A stretch of DNA of 39,984 nucleotides from Erysipelotrichaceae bacterium. GTDB taxonomy: Bacteria; Bacillota_I; Bacilli_A; Erysipelotrichales; Erysipelotrichaceae. Shown one piece after another: positions 17,304 to 25,617 of this stretch. The position numbers were made by a program, and so were the translations under genes. Location: contig JAFRQF010000022.1 in assembly GCA_017428765.1 (NCBI GenBank), positions 1 to 39,984 on the forward strand, written 5' to 3'. Numbering within the stretch: the stretch's first letter is position 1; every line of letters begins with the position of its first letter. The notes beneath the pieces are model-generated. The model made no database searches and had not been told where the DNA came from. It worked only from the letters and a program-made list of their open reading frames with translations.

Positions 17304-18149
17304 ATGAAAAAACTCGTGCTTATCTCCGGCATTTCCGGTGCCGGCAAGTCGACGGCATCCAATATCCTGGAAGACATGGGCTATACCTGTATCGACCAGT
17401 ATCCGCCGGAACTTCTTCCCGACCTGCTTGATCTGATCAAGAGAGATGATTCGATCCGCTATCAGAAAGTGGCTCTGACAGTCGTTTTGTCGGACCTTGA
17501 TAAATTTGAGAACCTGCTGACCAACTCCGAGTTCAATCCGAAGCTGATCCTGCTTGATGCCAACAGAGACATCATCATCAACCGCTATAAATTCACCAGA
17601 CGTGTCCATCCTCTGGTCACGTCCAATATGGCGGCGACTCTGGAAGAAGCACTGGACATCGAAAAAAGCATCCTGAAGAAATACAGAAGGAAGAATGTCC
17701 GCGTGCTCGATACGACGGCACTTTCGGTAAAACAGCTCAAAGCGACGCTTGACAAGATCCTGGATTATTCCGACTTCAACAACCTGGCGATCACTTTTGA
17801 ATCGTTCGGTTTTAAGAATGGCGTTCCGGATGATGCGGACGTCATACTCGACGTCAGGATGCTGGACAATCCGTTCTATGTACCGGAGCTCAAGGAACTG
17901 ACGGGCAATGACAAGGAAGTTTCCGATTATGTCCTGAATTCGAAACTCACCCAGCGCTATCTGAAAAAGACGATCGCGTATCTGGATTTCATGTTCAAGA
18001 CTTACGATAACGAAGAAAAACGGCATCTCACCATCTGCATCGGCTGCACGGGCGGTCAGCACAGGTCGGTGAGCGTTGCCAACTATCTTCACGAATACTA
18101 TAACGGCAGATATATGTGCTATATCACTCACAGGGAGATCGAAGAATGA
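17304..18149 (+). CDS. rapZ: RNase adapter RapZ / YvcJ-type nucleotide-binding protein
   Basis: 281 residues. GISGAGKST (9-17) is Walker A and the C-terminal CIGCTGGQHRSVSVANYL is the diagnostic RapZ/YvcJ block. The usual DNLPP motif reads DQYPPELLP here. In Bacillus YvcJ binds and hydrolyses GTP and affects competence; in E. coli the homologue directs RNase E to the GlmZ sRNA, so function differs between phyla. It heads the conserved rapZ-yvcK-whiA cluster; its stop overlaps yvcK by 4 nt (ATGA). No Shine-Dalgarno is present and a -10 box is 6 nt upstream. Confidence 0.95.
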   Translation: MKKLVLISGISGAGKSTASNILEDMGYTCIDQYPPELLPDLLDLIKRDDSIRYQKVALTVVLSDLDKFENLLTNSEFNPKLILLDANRDIIINRYKFTRRVHPLVTSNMAATLEEALDIEKSILKKYRRKNVRVLDTTALSVKQLKATLDKILDYSDFNNLAITFESFGFKNGVPDDADVILDVRMLDNPFYVPELKELTGNDKEVSDYVLNSKLTQRYLKKTIAYLDFMFKTYDNEEKRHLTICIGCTGGQHRSVSVANYLHEYYNGRYMCYITHREIEE

Positions 18150-19072
18150 AAAATGTAGTGGCGATCGGCGGGGGACACGGCCTTTCCGCCATCCTTTCGG
18201 GGATCAGAGACATTAAAGACATCAACATTTCTGCGATCGTGACCGTGGCAGATGACGGCGGATCGACCGGCCGTCTGAGAAAACGCTATACCATCCCGGC
18301 GATGGGCGATGTCAGAAACGTCATCCTGGCGCTTTCCGATTCGGAACCTCTGATGCATGAACTGATGAACTACCGTTTCGAAGGGGAAGACAACATGGAT
18401 ATCGCCGGCCATTCCTTGGGCAACCTCATCCTGACGGCTTTGACCAATATGACGGGTTCCTTTGATGAGGCCATCCGCATCACTTCCGATATGGTCAAGG
18501 TCAAGGGGGACATCATCCCTTCGACTTTGCAGAACGTGACGCTGTTTGCCCGGATGGATGATGATACGATCGTCAAGGGCGAAGCCAACATCCCAAGCCT
18601 CATCCACAACATCGAGAAGGTCTTTTACCAGGTCGATGTCAAAGCCAACGAAAAGGCCATCGAAGCGATCAGAAATGCCGACCTGATCCTGTATGGGATC
18701 GGCTCCTTATATACGTCGATCCTGCCCAATACGATCATTCCGGGCATCAATGAGGCACTTCATGCCTGTAAGGCAAGCAAAGTCTACATCGCCAACTGCA
18801 TGACCCAGTCCAATGAGACCTACAATTACGATCTCAAGGCCCATCTGGATGCCTTTGAGAAACATATGACGCCGGTCGACATGGTGCTGATGCATTCCGA
18901 CAGGATCCCGGAGATGAACCGCATGCGTTACCAGCGGCAGAATTCCATCGAGGTGGAAGATCACGGGGATTGTCATATCCCGGTCATCAAAAAACCGCTT
19001 CTGAAGTTTACGGGCGGTCTGGTCAGACATGATCCGGCTCTGGTAAGGGAAGCGGTGAAGGAGCTTCTGTAA
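18146..19072 (+). CDS. yvcK: YvcK family gluconeogenesis / cell-shape factor
   Basis: 308 residues with the CofD/UPF0052 fold: VVAIGGGHGLSAIL at the N-terminus, IVTVADDGGSTGRLR, and GIGSLYTSILPN. The glycine loop normally reads GGGTGLS; here it has His in the fourth position. YvcK binds UDP-sugars in related bacteria and is needed for normal wall growth on gluconeogenic carbon sources; it localises as helices under the membrane in Bacillus. Starts with an ATGA overlap on rapZ and ends with a TAATG overlap on whiA, so the three are translationally coupled. Confidence 0.95.
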   Translation: MKNVVAIGGGHGLSAILSGIRDIKDINISAIVTVADDGGSTGRLRKRYTIPAMGDVRNVILALSDSEPLMHELMNYRFEGEDNMDIAGHSLGNLILTALTNMTGSFDEAIRITSDMVKVKGDIIPSTLQNVTLFARMDDDTIVKGEANIPSLIHNIEKVFYQVDVKANEKAIEAIRNADLILYGIGSLYTSILPNTIIPGINEALHACKASKVYIANCMTQSNETYNYDLKAHLDAFEKHMTPVDMVLMHSDRIPEMNRMRYQRQNSIEVEDHGDCHIPVIKKPLLKFTGGLVRHDPALVREAVKELL

Positions 19073-20010
19073 TGTCTTTTACTACCGATATCAAACAGGA
19101 GATCGCCAATTCCGAACTGGAGAGCCATTGCCAAAGGGCACAGCTCAGCGCTCTGATACAGCTGACTTCTTCTCTGACGATCTCCAAAGGCAATCTCGGC
19201 ATCCTGATACGCAGCGAATCGCCGACGACGTCCAAGCGCATCATGTATCTTCTCAAGAACCTCTATGATGCCGATACGGATCTGCAGATCGCCAAGAAGA
19301 CCAATTTAAAGAAAAACAACGTCTATACCATACAGATCGATCGCGATGCCAGAAAGATCCTCGAGGACCTCGGCTTATATTCCGCCAGGGGTCTCGAATC
19401 CCATCCGGGCTATGAGATACTGATGCGAAACTGCTGTGCGGCATCCTATCTGGCAGGTGCTTTTCTGGCTTATGGTTCCTGCAACGATCCGCAGAATGCC
19501 AATTACCATCTCGAGATCTCCTTGCAGGAGCTTGAAACGGCCAACTACATCGTCAAGCTGATCTCGCGTTTTGATATGAAGGCCAAGATCGTCAAGCGGA
19601 GAAGCCGCTATGTCGTCTATCTGAAGAAAGCGGATTACGTTTCGGATTTTCTCGCCCTGATCAAGGCTCACGATGCGATGATGCGCTTCGAAGATGAAAG
19701 GATCGCCAGGGACTTGAAGAACTCCTTATCGAGGATCGACAACTGTGAGATCGCAAATGTCGAAAAAAGCATCCGGGCGGGGCAGAAACAGATCGAGGCG
19801 ATCGCCAAGATCATCGAATATGACAAGTTCGATACGATGGGGGAGAAACTGATGAATGCGGCGGACATCCGTGTCCGCTATCCGGAGGCTTCGCTTCTTG
19901 AACTGTGTGACATCTATCAGCGGAATTATGGAGAGGTCATATCCAAGTCGGGTATGAAACACCGTTTAAATAAGATCGAATCCATCGCGGATTCTTTGGA
20001 GGAAAAATGA
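19072..20010 (+). CDS. whiA: DNA-binding protein WhiA
   Basis: 312 residues, typical. The N-terminal half is the degenerate LAGLIDADG homing-endonuclease fold (SLTISKGNLGILIRSE...CCAASYLAGAFLAYGS); the C-terminal segment with YPEASLLELCDIY...ISKSGMKHRLNKI is the helix-turn-helix domain. In actinobacteria it activates sporulation genes; in Bacillus it binds the nucleoid and influences division and chromosome segregation. It is the third gene of the cluster, overlapping the SDR gene by 4 nt (ATGA). Confidence 0.97.
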   Translation: MSFTTDIKQEIANSELESHCQRAQLSALIQLTSSLTISKGNLGILIRSESPTTSKRIMYLLKNLYDADTDLQIAKKTNLKKNNVYTIQIDRDARKILEDLGLYSARGLESHPGYEILMRNCCAASYLAGAFLAYGSCNDPQNANYHLEISLQELETANYIVKLISRFDMKAKIVKRRSRYVVYLKKADYVSDFLALIKAHDAMMRFEDERIARDLKNSLSRIDNCEIANVEKSIRAGQKQIEAIAKIIEYDKFDTMGEKLMNAADIRVRYPEASLLELCDIYQRNYGEVISKSGMKHRLNKIESIADSLEEK

Positions 20011-20792
20011 GAGCAGTATTGGTGACCGGTGCATCCGGCGGTATCGGCAAGGAATTTGCCAGACAGTTTGCCTTTCGCGGCTACAACCTGTTTCTGGTCG
20101 CAAGAAGGGAAGAAGAACTCAAAGCGATCAAGGAAGATTTCGAAGAAGAGTACAAGGTGAAGGTGGAGTATTTCCCCTGTGACCTGGCCAAAGACCCAAA
20201 GGCGGTCTATGACTATGCGCAAGCCAATGACATCGAAGTTTCCGTATTGATCAACAATGCGGGTTTCGGTGACTATAAGACCTTTGCCAATGCGGATCTT
20301 GACAAGCTTCTCGAGATGATCGATCTCAATGACAAGGCGCTTGTCGCACTCAGCCATTATTTCATCAAAGACATGAAACGGATGGGCTATGGCCACATCA
20401 TCAATCTGGGTTCGGTGGCTTCCTTCATGCCGGGACCTTATATGGCAGTCTATTATGCCTCAAAGGCTTTCGTCATGTCCTTCTCTCTGGCTTTGATGGA
20501 AGAGCTGAAAAACGACAACATCAAAGTCTCCGTCTTATGTCCGGGTCCGGTCGCTTCTGATTTCTGGAAGAGGGCGGAAGGTGACAAGTCGCTGGTCGGT
20601 TCTTCGCTTTTCACAAGGACCTCGACGCAGGCTGCCGTCAGCGGCTATTCGCTGTTTGAAACGGGCAAGGCCTATAAGATCGACGGTGCCTTCAATAATC
20701 TGATGATCAGGGCGGTGCGGTTCATGCCTCTGGAACTGGCGGCCAGAGCGGTCGGTCTCGTACAGAAAAAAGTAAAAGGAAAAGCTGATTAG
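20007..20792 (+). CDS. Short-chain dehydrogenase/reductase
   Basis: 261 residues. TGASGGIGKEFA near the N-terminus is the classical TGxxxGIG cofactor loop, NNAG is present, and the catalytic Ser-Tyr-Lys set is seen in LGSVASF...YYASKAF. An Arg-rich start of the second strand (LVARREEEL) points to NADP(H). The C-terminal stretch resembles DltE/acyl-chain SDRs, but the substrate cannot be told. It is the last gene of the rapZ-yvcK-whiA transcript; its TAG stop sits in the loop of the terminator hairpin shared with convergent rlmA. Confidence 0.9.
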   Translation: MRAVLVTGASGGIGKEFARQFAFRGYNLFLVARREEELKAIKEDFEEEYKVKVEYFPCDLAKDPKAVYDYAQANDIEVSVLINNAGFGDYKTFANADLDKLLEMIDLNDKALVALSHYFIKDMKRMGYGHIINLGSVASFMPGPYMAVYYASKAFVMSFSLALMEELKNDNIKVSVLCPGPVASDFWKRAEGDKSLVGSSLFTRTSTQAAVSGYSLFETGKAYKIDGAFNNLMIRAVRFMPLELAARAVGLVQKKVKGKAD

Positions 20793-20807
20793 TCATCAGC
20801 TTTTTTT
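20781..20807 (+). terminator. Terminator shared by the SDR gene and rlmA
   Basis: AAAGCTGAT (20781-20789) pairs with ATCAGCTTT (20795-20803), loop TAGTC, then T-run on the plus strand. The stop codons of both convergent genes are inside the hairpin. Confidence 0.9.
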
Positions 20808-21566
20808 GAATACATCGATGAGAAAGCAGAAGCTGATCTCAAGTTCTTCGATCGCTTTGAGCTTTTCTTTGTCTTTTGAGGAAGTCGTATTGACATAAGG
20901 CGTCATCATGAACAGGTCTTCGATATAGGGTTTTTCGAGTTTCATCGTCTTTTCGATGGCGATCTGTCTTTCCCTGATGAGGCCTTTGATGACCACATCT
21001 TTTTCTTCGTTGAGGTAGGGTTTGTCGTAGATGACTTTCTTCAGTTCATAAAGATGATATCTGTCAGGCCGTACCAGGATGAAGCGTCCGTCGTCTTTTA
21101 AGATGCGGCAGATCTCGTCCTGCGCGATCGGGGCAAAGATGGTGATGACTTTATCGGCACACTTATCCGCAAGGGGATCATGAAAGATCGAGTTTAACAG
21201 GTAGAGCGTTGATTTATCGTTTTTTGATGCGATCTTGAGACCTGATTTGGATAAGTCGATGCCGATCTTGTCCTTACAAATGAAGTCTTTGGTGTAATAG
21301 CCCTCCCCGCAGGCCAGATCGACCAGGGAATCGTCTTCCTTGAGAAGCTTGTTGACCTCATCTTTGAGAAAGGAATAATAGCCTTTTTCTAAGAAGCTTT
21401 TCCTGGCCTTGATCATTTCCGGGTTATCGCCCGTATTTCTGGAACTCTTCAGATTCAGGTTGAGATAGCCCTCTTTGGCAACATCAAAATTGTGACCGCT
21501 GCTGCAGCGATAGGAGCGGCCGAAGGCTTCCAGTTTGTTTTTACATACGGGACATAAGATATCCAT
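20796..21566 (-). CDS. rlmA: 23S rRNA (guanine-N1)-methyltransferase, RlmA family
   Basis: 256 residues. An N-terminal zinc finger CPVCKNKL...YRCSSGHNFD precedes a class I methyltransferase domain (LVDLACGEGYYT), with the family blocks GDNPEMIKARKSFLEKGYY and IFAPIAQDEICRIL. RlmA(I) modifies G745 and RlmA(II)/TlrB modifies G748 in hairpin 35; Gram-positives usually have the latter, which I cannot confirm. The start at 21566 is set by the zinc finger; upstream residues in frame are not conserved. TATAAT lies 6 nt before the ATG, with no Shine-Dalgarno. It is divergent from gmk across 34 bp. Confidence 0.9.
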   Translation of the reverse strand: MDILCPVCKNKLEAFGRSYRCSSGHNFDVAKEGYLNLNLKSSRNTGDNPEMIKARKSFLEKGYYSFLKDEVNKLLKEDDSLVDLACGEGYYTKDFICKDKIGIDLSKSGLKIASKNDKSTLYLLNSIFHDPLADKCADKVITIFAPIAQDEICRILKDDGRFILVRPDRYHLYELKKVIYDKPYLNEEKDVVIKGLIRERQIAIEKTMKLEKPYIEDLFMMTPYVNTTSSKDKEKLKAIEELEISFCFLIDVFKKS

Positions 21567-21572
21567 GCTTTT

Positions 21573-21578
21573 ATTATA
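21573..21578 (-). promoter_or_regulatory. -10 box, leaderless-type promoter of rlmA
   Basis: TATAAT on the minus strand with spacer AAAAGC (6 nt) to the ATG. The box overlaps a plus-strand TATAAT (21575-21580) because of the palindrome ATTATAAT. Confidence 0.6.
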
Positions 21579-21588
21579 ATTTTTATTG

Positions 21589-21594
21589 TAGAAT
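21589..21594 (+). promoter_or_regulatory. -10 box, leaderless-type promoter of gmk
   Basis: TAGAAT with spacer ATGAAT (6 nt) to the ATG at 21601. The alternative TATAAT at 21575-21580 would give a leader of about 14 nt, still without a ribosome binding site. Confidence 0.5.
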
Positions 21595-21600
21595 ATGAAT

Positions 21601-22167
21601 ATGAAAAAAGGACTATTGATCGTATACAGCGGAGTATCAGGTGTCGGCAAAGGAACGATCCTTGCCAAGCTGATGCCGATGGAGGAACTCAATCTTGCTT
21701 ACTCGGTATCCATGACTACCAGGAAGCCCCGGGAGGGGGAAGTGGAAGGCGTGAATTATTTCTTCGTGGATAAGAAACGCTTCATGGAGGCCGTACGCAA
21801 CGGCGAGCTGCTCGAACATGCCCGTTTTGTGGAGAATGATTACGGAACTCCGAAGGATTATGTGGAAAAGATGCGCAATGAAGGGAAAAACGTGATCCTG
21901 GAGATCGAGATACGAGGCGCCAAACAGGTCCTTGAGAAATGTCCGGATGCCTTGTCCATCTACATCGTACCGCCTTCCATCGAAGAGCTCGAACGAAGGC
22001 TCAGAGAACGCAGTACGGAAGATGAACAGACGATCATGAAGAGAGTCTCCAAGGCCAAAAAAGAGCTCAAGGAGATCGACTTCTATGAACACATCGTATG
22101 TAACGACGACCTTGACAAGGCGGTCGAAGAAGTCAGACAGATCATATTAAATGAGATGAACAAGTAG
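21601..22167 (+). CDS. gmk: Guanylate kinase
   Basis: 188 residues starting at the ATG at 21601; a second in-frame ATG two codons earlier is part of the spacer. GVSGVGKGT (11-19) is the P-loop; SVSMTTRKPREGEVEGVNYFFV binds GMP, and EIEIRGAKQV and LRERSTEDEQ complete the kinase fold. It phosphorylates GMP to GDP in purine nucleotide synthesis. It is a single-gene unit: divergent from rlmA at the front, with its own terminator whose hairpin contains the stop codon at the back. Confidence 0.97.
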   Translation: MKKGLLIVYSGVSGVGKGTILAKLMPMEELNLAYSVSMTTRKPREGEVEGVNYFFVDKKRFMEAVRNGELLEHARFVENDYGTPKDYVEKMRNEGKNVILEIEIRGAKQVLEKCPDALSIYIVPPSIEELERRLRERSTEDEQTIMKRVSKAKKELKEIDFYEHIVCNDDLDKAVEEVRQIILNEMNK

Positions 22168-22181
22168 TTCATCTCTTTTTT
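22153..22181 (+). terminator. Terminator of gmk
   Basis: GAGATGAAC (22153-22161) pairs with GTTCATCTC (22167-22175), 5-nt loop, six T. The TAG stop (22165-22167) is in the loop and first stem base. Confidence 0.93.
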
Positions 22182-22183
22182 AT

Positions 22184-23020
22184 CTATAGTCTGTGGAAGA
22201 TCGGTTCCATGTTTTCAAAGGTACAGAAGTATTCAAAGCCCAGGTCTTTGAGTATCGCCTGCGATTCTTTGATGCGGAAACCGAGGTGTTCCTTGCGGTG
22301 GGAGTCGGAACCGATCGTGATGATCTTACCGCCCAGCTGCTTATACATCTTTAATATATCCATGCAAGGCGTCAGATCCTTGAGCCCGTAGCGCACATTG
22401 GAGGTGTTGAGCTCGATGCCTTTGCCGTCTTCGATGGCGACCTTCAAGATCTCATATACCAGATCGGAAAAATCTTCAAAAGGGCAGGGACCTAAAGGAT
22501 CATAGCGGTTGAAGGCGTCGATATGGCCTAAGACGGAGTAGTGCTTGTAGTGCAAGGTGGTGTCGAGCAGTTCCTTATAATAGACACGGTTGTATTCTTT
22601 CTGACTTTTTCCTTCGAAGAATTCCGGCAGGAAGATCTCGATATCATCGACCTGGTGATTGGAATGGATGATGAAGTCCATCGGCCACTCTTTATACAGC
22701 TTTTCATATTCATCGAGGTGACACATCTGGACACCGAGTTCGAGACCCTTTTTTATACAGATGCGGTCTTTGTATTTCTCTTGCAGGAAGGCGATCTTTT
22801 CAAAATACCGCGGATAATCGACGTTATAGATCGGAAGACCGTTTTCATCGAGCCTTGCTGTCGTACCCTGCTGATCGTGGTCGAGCTTGACGCCGAAGTC
22901 CACATGATCGGTAAAACAGATCTCATCAAGACCTTTTTCGATCGCGTCGATGACGACTTCTTCCATTTCGTATTCCGAATCCTCGGAAAACTCCGTATGT
23001 ACATGATAATCTGCCAGCAT
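22184..23020 (-). CDS. PHP-domain phosphoesterase, HisJ-like histidinol-phosphatase family
   Basis: 278 residues. Metal-binding PHP motifs occur in order: DYHVHTEFS at the start, CFTDHVD, KKGLELGV, IHSNHQVDD, LGHIDAFNRY and TIGSDSH at the end. HisJ-type proteins dephosphorylate histidinol phosphate, but no other his gene is in the window and it stands alone, so the substrate could be another small phosphate ester. The start at 23020 fits the metal motif; TATAAT ends 6 nt upstream and there is no Shine-Dalgarno. Fold and metal sites confident, substrate uncertain. Confidence 0.85.
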   Translation of the reverse strand: MLADYHVHTEFSEDSEYEMEEVVIDAIEKGLDEICFTDHVDFGVKLDHDQQGTTARLDENGLPIYNVDYPRYFEKIAFLQEKYKDRICIKKGLELGVQMCHLDEYEKLYKEWPMDFIIHSNHQVDDIEIFLPEFFEGKSQKEYNRVYYKELLDTTLHYKHYSVLGHIDAFNRYDPLGPCPFEDFSDLVYEILKVAIEDGKGIELNTSNVRYGLKDLTPCMDILKMYKQLGGKIITIGSDSHRKEHLGFRIKESQAILKDLGFEYFCTFENMEPIFHRL

Positions 23021-23026
23021 ACCCGG

Positions 23027-23032
23027 ATTATA
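23027..23032 (-). promoter_or_regulatory. -10 box, leaderless-type promoter of the PHP gene
   Basis: TATAAT on the minus strand, spacer CCGGGT (6 nt), then ATG at 23020. The promoter lies immediately after the rpsD terminator. Confidence 0.6.
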
Positions 23033-23045
23033 CCATAGGGAAGAG

Positions 23046-23075
23046 ATAAAAAAAGCACCGCTTGCGCGATGCTTT
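23046..23075 (-). terminator. Terminator of rpsD
   Basis: AAAGCACCGC (23052-23061) pairs with GCGATGCTTT (23066-23075) with one G-T pair, loop TTGC; a T-run follows on the minus strand. Confidence 0.88.
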
Positions 23076-23085
23076 ACCCGTTTGA

Positions 23086-23691
23086 TTACCTGTTGTAGTA
23101 TTCGATGACGAGCAGTTCGTTGATCTCCTGATTGAGTTCTTTTCTTTCAGGGTATCTGACGTACTTGCCTTTGCGGGCGTCTTTGTCTACTTCGACGAAA
23201 TCCTTGAAGGAAGTCTGAGCTTCCAGAGATTCTGCAACGAACTGGTTGTTCCTGTAGTTCTCTTTGACTTCGATGACGCTTCCCGGCTTGATCTGGCAGG
23301 AAGGGATATCCACTTTCTTGCCGTCAACTAAGATGTGTCCGTGAGAAACGATCTGTCTTGCCTGTTTCCTTGTGCTTGCGAAGCCCATGCGGTAAACCAG
23401 GTTGTCAAGTCTTGATTCCATCATGATGAACAGGTTGGTACCTGTGACACCTTTTTTCTTGACGGCCTTGACGTAAGTGTTGTAGAACTGTTTCTCGCTC
23501 AAGCCGTACATATGTCTCATCTTCTGCTTTTCAGCTTTCTGTAAGCCATAGTTGGACTGCTTGATACGTCTGGTAGCGGAACCGTGCTGTCCCGGGATGT
23601 AAGGTCTCTTTGTCAGTTCTTCACCTGTTTCGAGAACAGAGAAGTTTAAACGTCTGGATATTCTCCAAGTAGGACCTGTGTTTCTTGCCAT
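23086..23691 (-). CDS. rpsD: 30S ribosomal protein S4
   Basis: 201 residues. It begins MARNTGPTWRISRRL, has the central S4 RNA-binding domain (SRLDNLVYRMGFASTRKQARQIVSHGHILVDGKKV) and ends INELLVIEYYNR. The N-terminus lacks the Cys4 zinc site, i.e. the C-minus form. It is a primary 16S rRNA binder in 30S assembly. The ATG at 23691 is preceded by AAGGAGG. As in many Firmicutes it is a single gene outside the alpha operon, with a structured leader that is probably its own binding site. Confidence 0.98.
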   Translation of the reverse strand: MARNTGPTWRISRRLNFSVLETGEELTKRPYIPGQHGSATRRIKQSNYGLQKAEKQKMRHMYGLSEKQFYNTYVKAVKKKGVTGTNLFIMMESRLDNLVYRMGFASTRKQARQIVSHGHILVDGKKVDIPSCQIKPGSVIEVKENYRNNQFVAESLEAQTSFKDFVEVDKDARKGKYVRYPERKELNQEINELLVIEYYNR

Positions 23692-23706
23692 AAGTTTTTT
23701 CCTCCT

Positions 23707-23820
23707 TAAGTAAGTACAGGTGTAAATCATTACCGTGTGTGTCCGTATTCGATTTTCGCCAATAGCGCCTGGCTACTTGTCTCCCTGTGGGTACTGACGC
23801 ATGGGGCGGTAACTTTACAT
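23707..23820 (-). ncRNA. rpsD leader RNA (Firmicute S4 autoregulatory leader)
   Basis: The minus-strand leader is enclosed by a long pairing: TGTAAA+GTTACCG (23819-23807) with CGGTAAT+GA+TTTACA (23735-23721), 13 pairs with one G-T and a 2-nt bulge. Inside are smaller hairpins, including GCCA/TGGC around GGCGCTAT and a CGAAAATCG loop. The structure ends about 10 nt before AAGGAGG. S4 represses its own translation through such leaders in Bacillus; position and closing stem agree, the exact Rfam match was not tested. Confidence 0.7.
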
Positions 23821-23826
23821 GCTGCT

Positions 23827-23857
23827 ATAATATTTATGTGCTTAAATATTATCGCAA
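23827..23857 (-). promoter_or_regulatory. Promoter of rpsD
   Basis: TATTAT on the minus strand (23832-23827), with TTGCGA 19 nt upstream as a poor -35. The start would be near 23820, exactly at the beginning of the leader's closing stem. Confidence 0.5.
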
Positions 23858-23876
23858 ATCGATCTTTATAAGTCAA

Positions 23877-23905
23877 TTGAAAAATGCCAGTTGAAATAGT
23901 AAAAT
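23877..23905 (+). promoter_or_regulatory. Promoter of ezrA operon
   Basis: TTGAAA (23877-23882), 17-nt spacer, TAAAAT (23900-23905), then 8 nt to the ATG at 23914. A normal start at +7 would leave at most one or two leader bases. Confidence 0.75.
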
Positions 23906-23913
23906 GAACCTGT

Positions 23914-25617
23914 ATGAAGACGGAATACCTACTGATCTCGATCGCCGTACTGGTGACGATCACTTTGATCGCGATTTTTGTGACCACCAGAAAGACCAGA
24001 AAGAAAAATCTGAGAAAGCAGCTCGACGAGCTGTATGTTCGTTTCAACTCCGTAAAGACCGTGCCGCTGGCATTCAAGCTCAACAAGGCACAGGCCATGG
24101 CCAGACGCAACGAAGAGATGGCTGCTTCTGTGGAAAACTACTACGCAAAGTATGAAGAGACGGAAGGCCACATCAACGAGATCCAGGACAGGCTTGGGGA
24201 TATCGATGATTCCATGAACACCGTTTCCTACAAGGAAGCCCTGCAGATGCTCGAAGATGCCTCAAAACAGCTCGCGGAATGTGAGAAAGAAGTTGCCGAG
24301 ATCGATGGTTTCCTGGAAGAGTTCTCCAAGAAGGAAAACATCCAGAGAGAATATTCTTCCAAACTGAAAGAAAAATACCGTGTCGTCAAGACGACCATCA
24401 ATAAGAACGCACAGCTCTTATCGATCGCCTATGACGGTTTCGTTGCCAAGCTGCAGGAATGTGAAGAACTCTTCTCTTCTTCCGAAGAGATGATGTATTC
24501 TTCCGATTACGGCGCTGCGCAGGACGATCTCGAGAAGATCGAAGAACTGCTCGAAGAGATCAAGACCAATGCCAACGCCGTGCCGAAGCTCGTCAAGGAT
24601 ACCAAAGGCGTTCTGCCGCTGATGCTCGATGAGACCAAGCGCGAACTGGCTCTGACCAGGCAAAGAGGCGTCTATATCGAACATCTCGATATCGAAAACA
24701 AGCTCAACGAGATCGAGACTTCGCTCAATGCCGACATCAAGGAACTTTCTTCCGCCAATACCGAAGGCATCAAGACCAGAGTTGCCGCTGCCAAGGATGA
24801 ACTCAATGAACTCAATGAGCGTCTTGCCGAAGAAAACAAGGCATACAAGCTCACCAGAGAGACCAATGACAGGGCCCTTGGCCATATCAACGATATGGAA
24901 AAGGTCGAAAATTATGTCCGCATCGCTTATGACAATGATTCCGCCAGGTTCGGATTGGAGAACCTCAACGAGGTCTTGAAGAAGATGCGCGAGAATATCG
25001 AGCGTTACAAAGAAAAGTATCAGAACATCAACGCCGATCTCTCCGACTGCGTCAAGCCGGCTTCCGAGATCCTGGATGAAGCGCAGGCCCTCGATACCGA
25101 TATCGATGCCGATCTCAAGACGCTGTACAGCTACAAGTCGACGATCGACAAATCGACGGATGGCGAGACAAGGGCGTTCACCCAGCTCGCCAAGCTGCAG
25201 CTGGTCGTTTCGGAAGTCGAGACCAAGCTTGCCGAATATGCGCTTCCTAGCATCGATGAATCCTATAAGAACGATCTGAAGAGGTCGAGAAAATACATTG
25301 CGGATATCCGTGAACTGATCTCGCAGATCCCGATCGATATCGCTGCGTTGAACAGCTTGCTGGATGAGGCGATCGACTTCATCTACAAGTTCTACAACAA
25401 CATCAACAATGTCGTAGGCATGGGGATCATGGTCGAAAATGCCATCGTATTCGGCAACAAGTACCGTTCGACTTACCCTGAGATCGACAGAGAGCTTTCC
25501 AAGGCCGAATTCCAGTATCTGAATGGCGAATATACCAAGGCTTTGAAGACGGCGATCTCCTGCATGGAGACGCTGTTCCCGGAAAACGCTGATGAAAAGA
25601 TCCTGGAGAATGCATAG
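23914..25617 (+). CDS. ezrA: Septation ring formation regulator EzrA
   Basis: 567 residues, the EzrA length. One membrane helix at about residues 5-25 is followed by a basic stretch TRKTRKK and a long, almost entirely helical, coiled-coil cytoplasmic part made of spectrin-like repeats. The last 60 residues (FGNKYRSTYPEIDRELSKAEFQYLNGEYTKAL) carry the conserved EzrA patch. It inhibits FtsZ ring formation away from midcell and links division to wall synthesis. The promoter lies 8 nt upstream and no Shine-Dalgarno is present. It overlaps the next gene by 1 nt. Confidence 0.92.
   Translation: MKTEYLLISIAVLVTITLIAIFVTTRKTRKKNLRKQLDELYVRFNSVKTVPLAFKLNKAQAMARRNEEMAASVENYYAKYEETEGHINEIQDRLGDIDDSMNTVSYKEALQMLEDASKQLAECEKEVAEIDGFLEEFSKKENIQREYSSKLKEKYRVVKTTINKNAQLLSIAYDGFVAKLQECEELFSSSEEMMYSSDYGAAQDDLEKIEELLEEIKTNANAVPKLVKDTKGVLPLMLDETKRELALTRQRGVYIEHLDIENKLNEIETSLNADIKELSSANTEGIKTRVAAAKDELNELNERLAEENKAYKLTRETNDRALGHINDMEKVENYVRIAYDNDSARFGLENLNEVLKKMRENIERYKEKYQNINADLSDCVKPASEILDEAQALDTDIDADLKTLYSYKSTIDKSTDGETRAFTQLAKLQLVVSEVETKLAEYALPSIDESYKNDLKRSRKYIADIRELISQIPIDIAALNSLLDEAIDFIYKFYNNINNVVGMGIMVENAIVFGNKYRSTYPEIDRELSKAEFQYLNGEYTKALKTAISCMETLFPENADEKILENA

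Noticed and set aside
23826..23831. Plus-strand TATAAT at 23826-23831 as the ezrA promoter
   Set aside because: It is the complement overlap of the rpsD -10 region; the TTGAAA-17-TAAAAT promoter nearer to ezrA is better.
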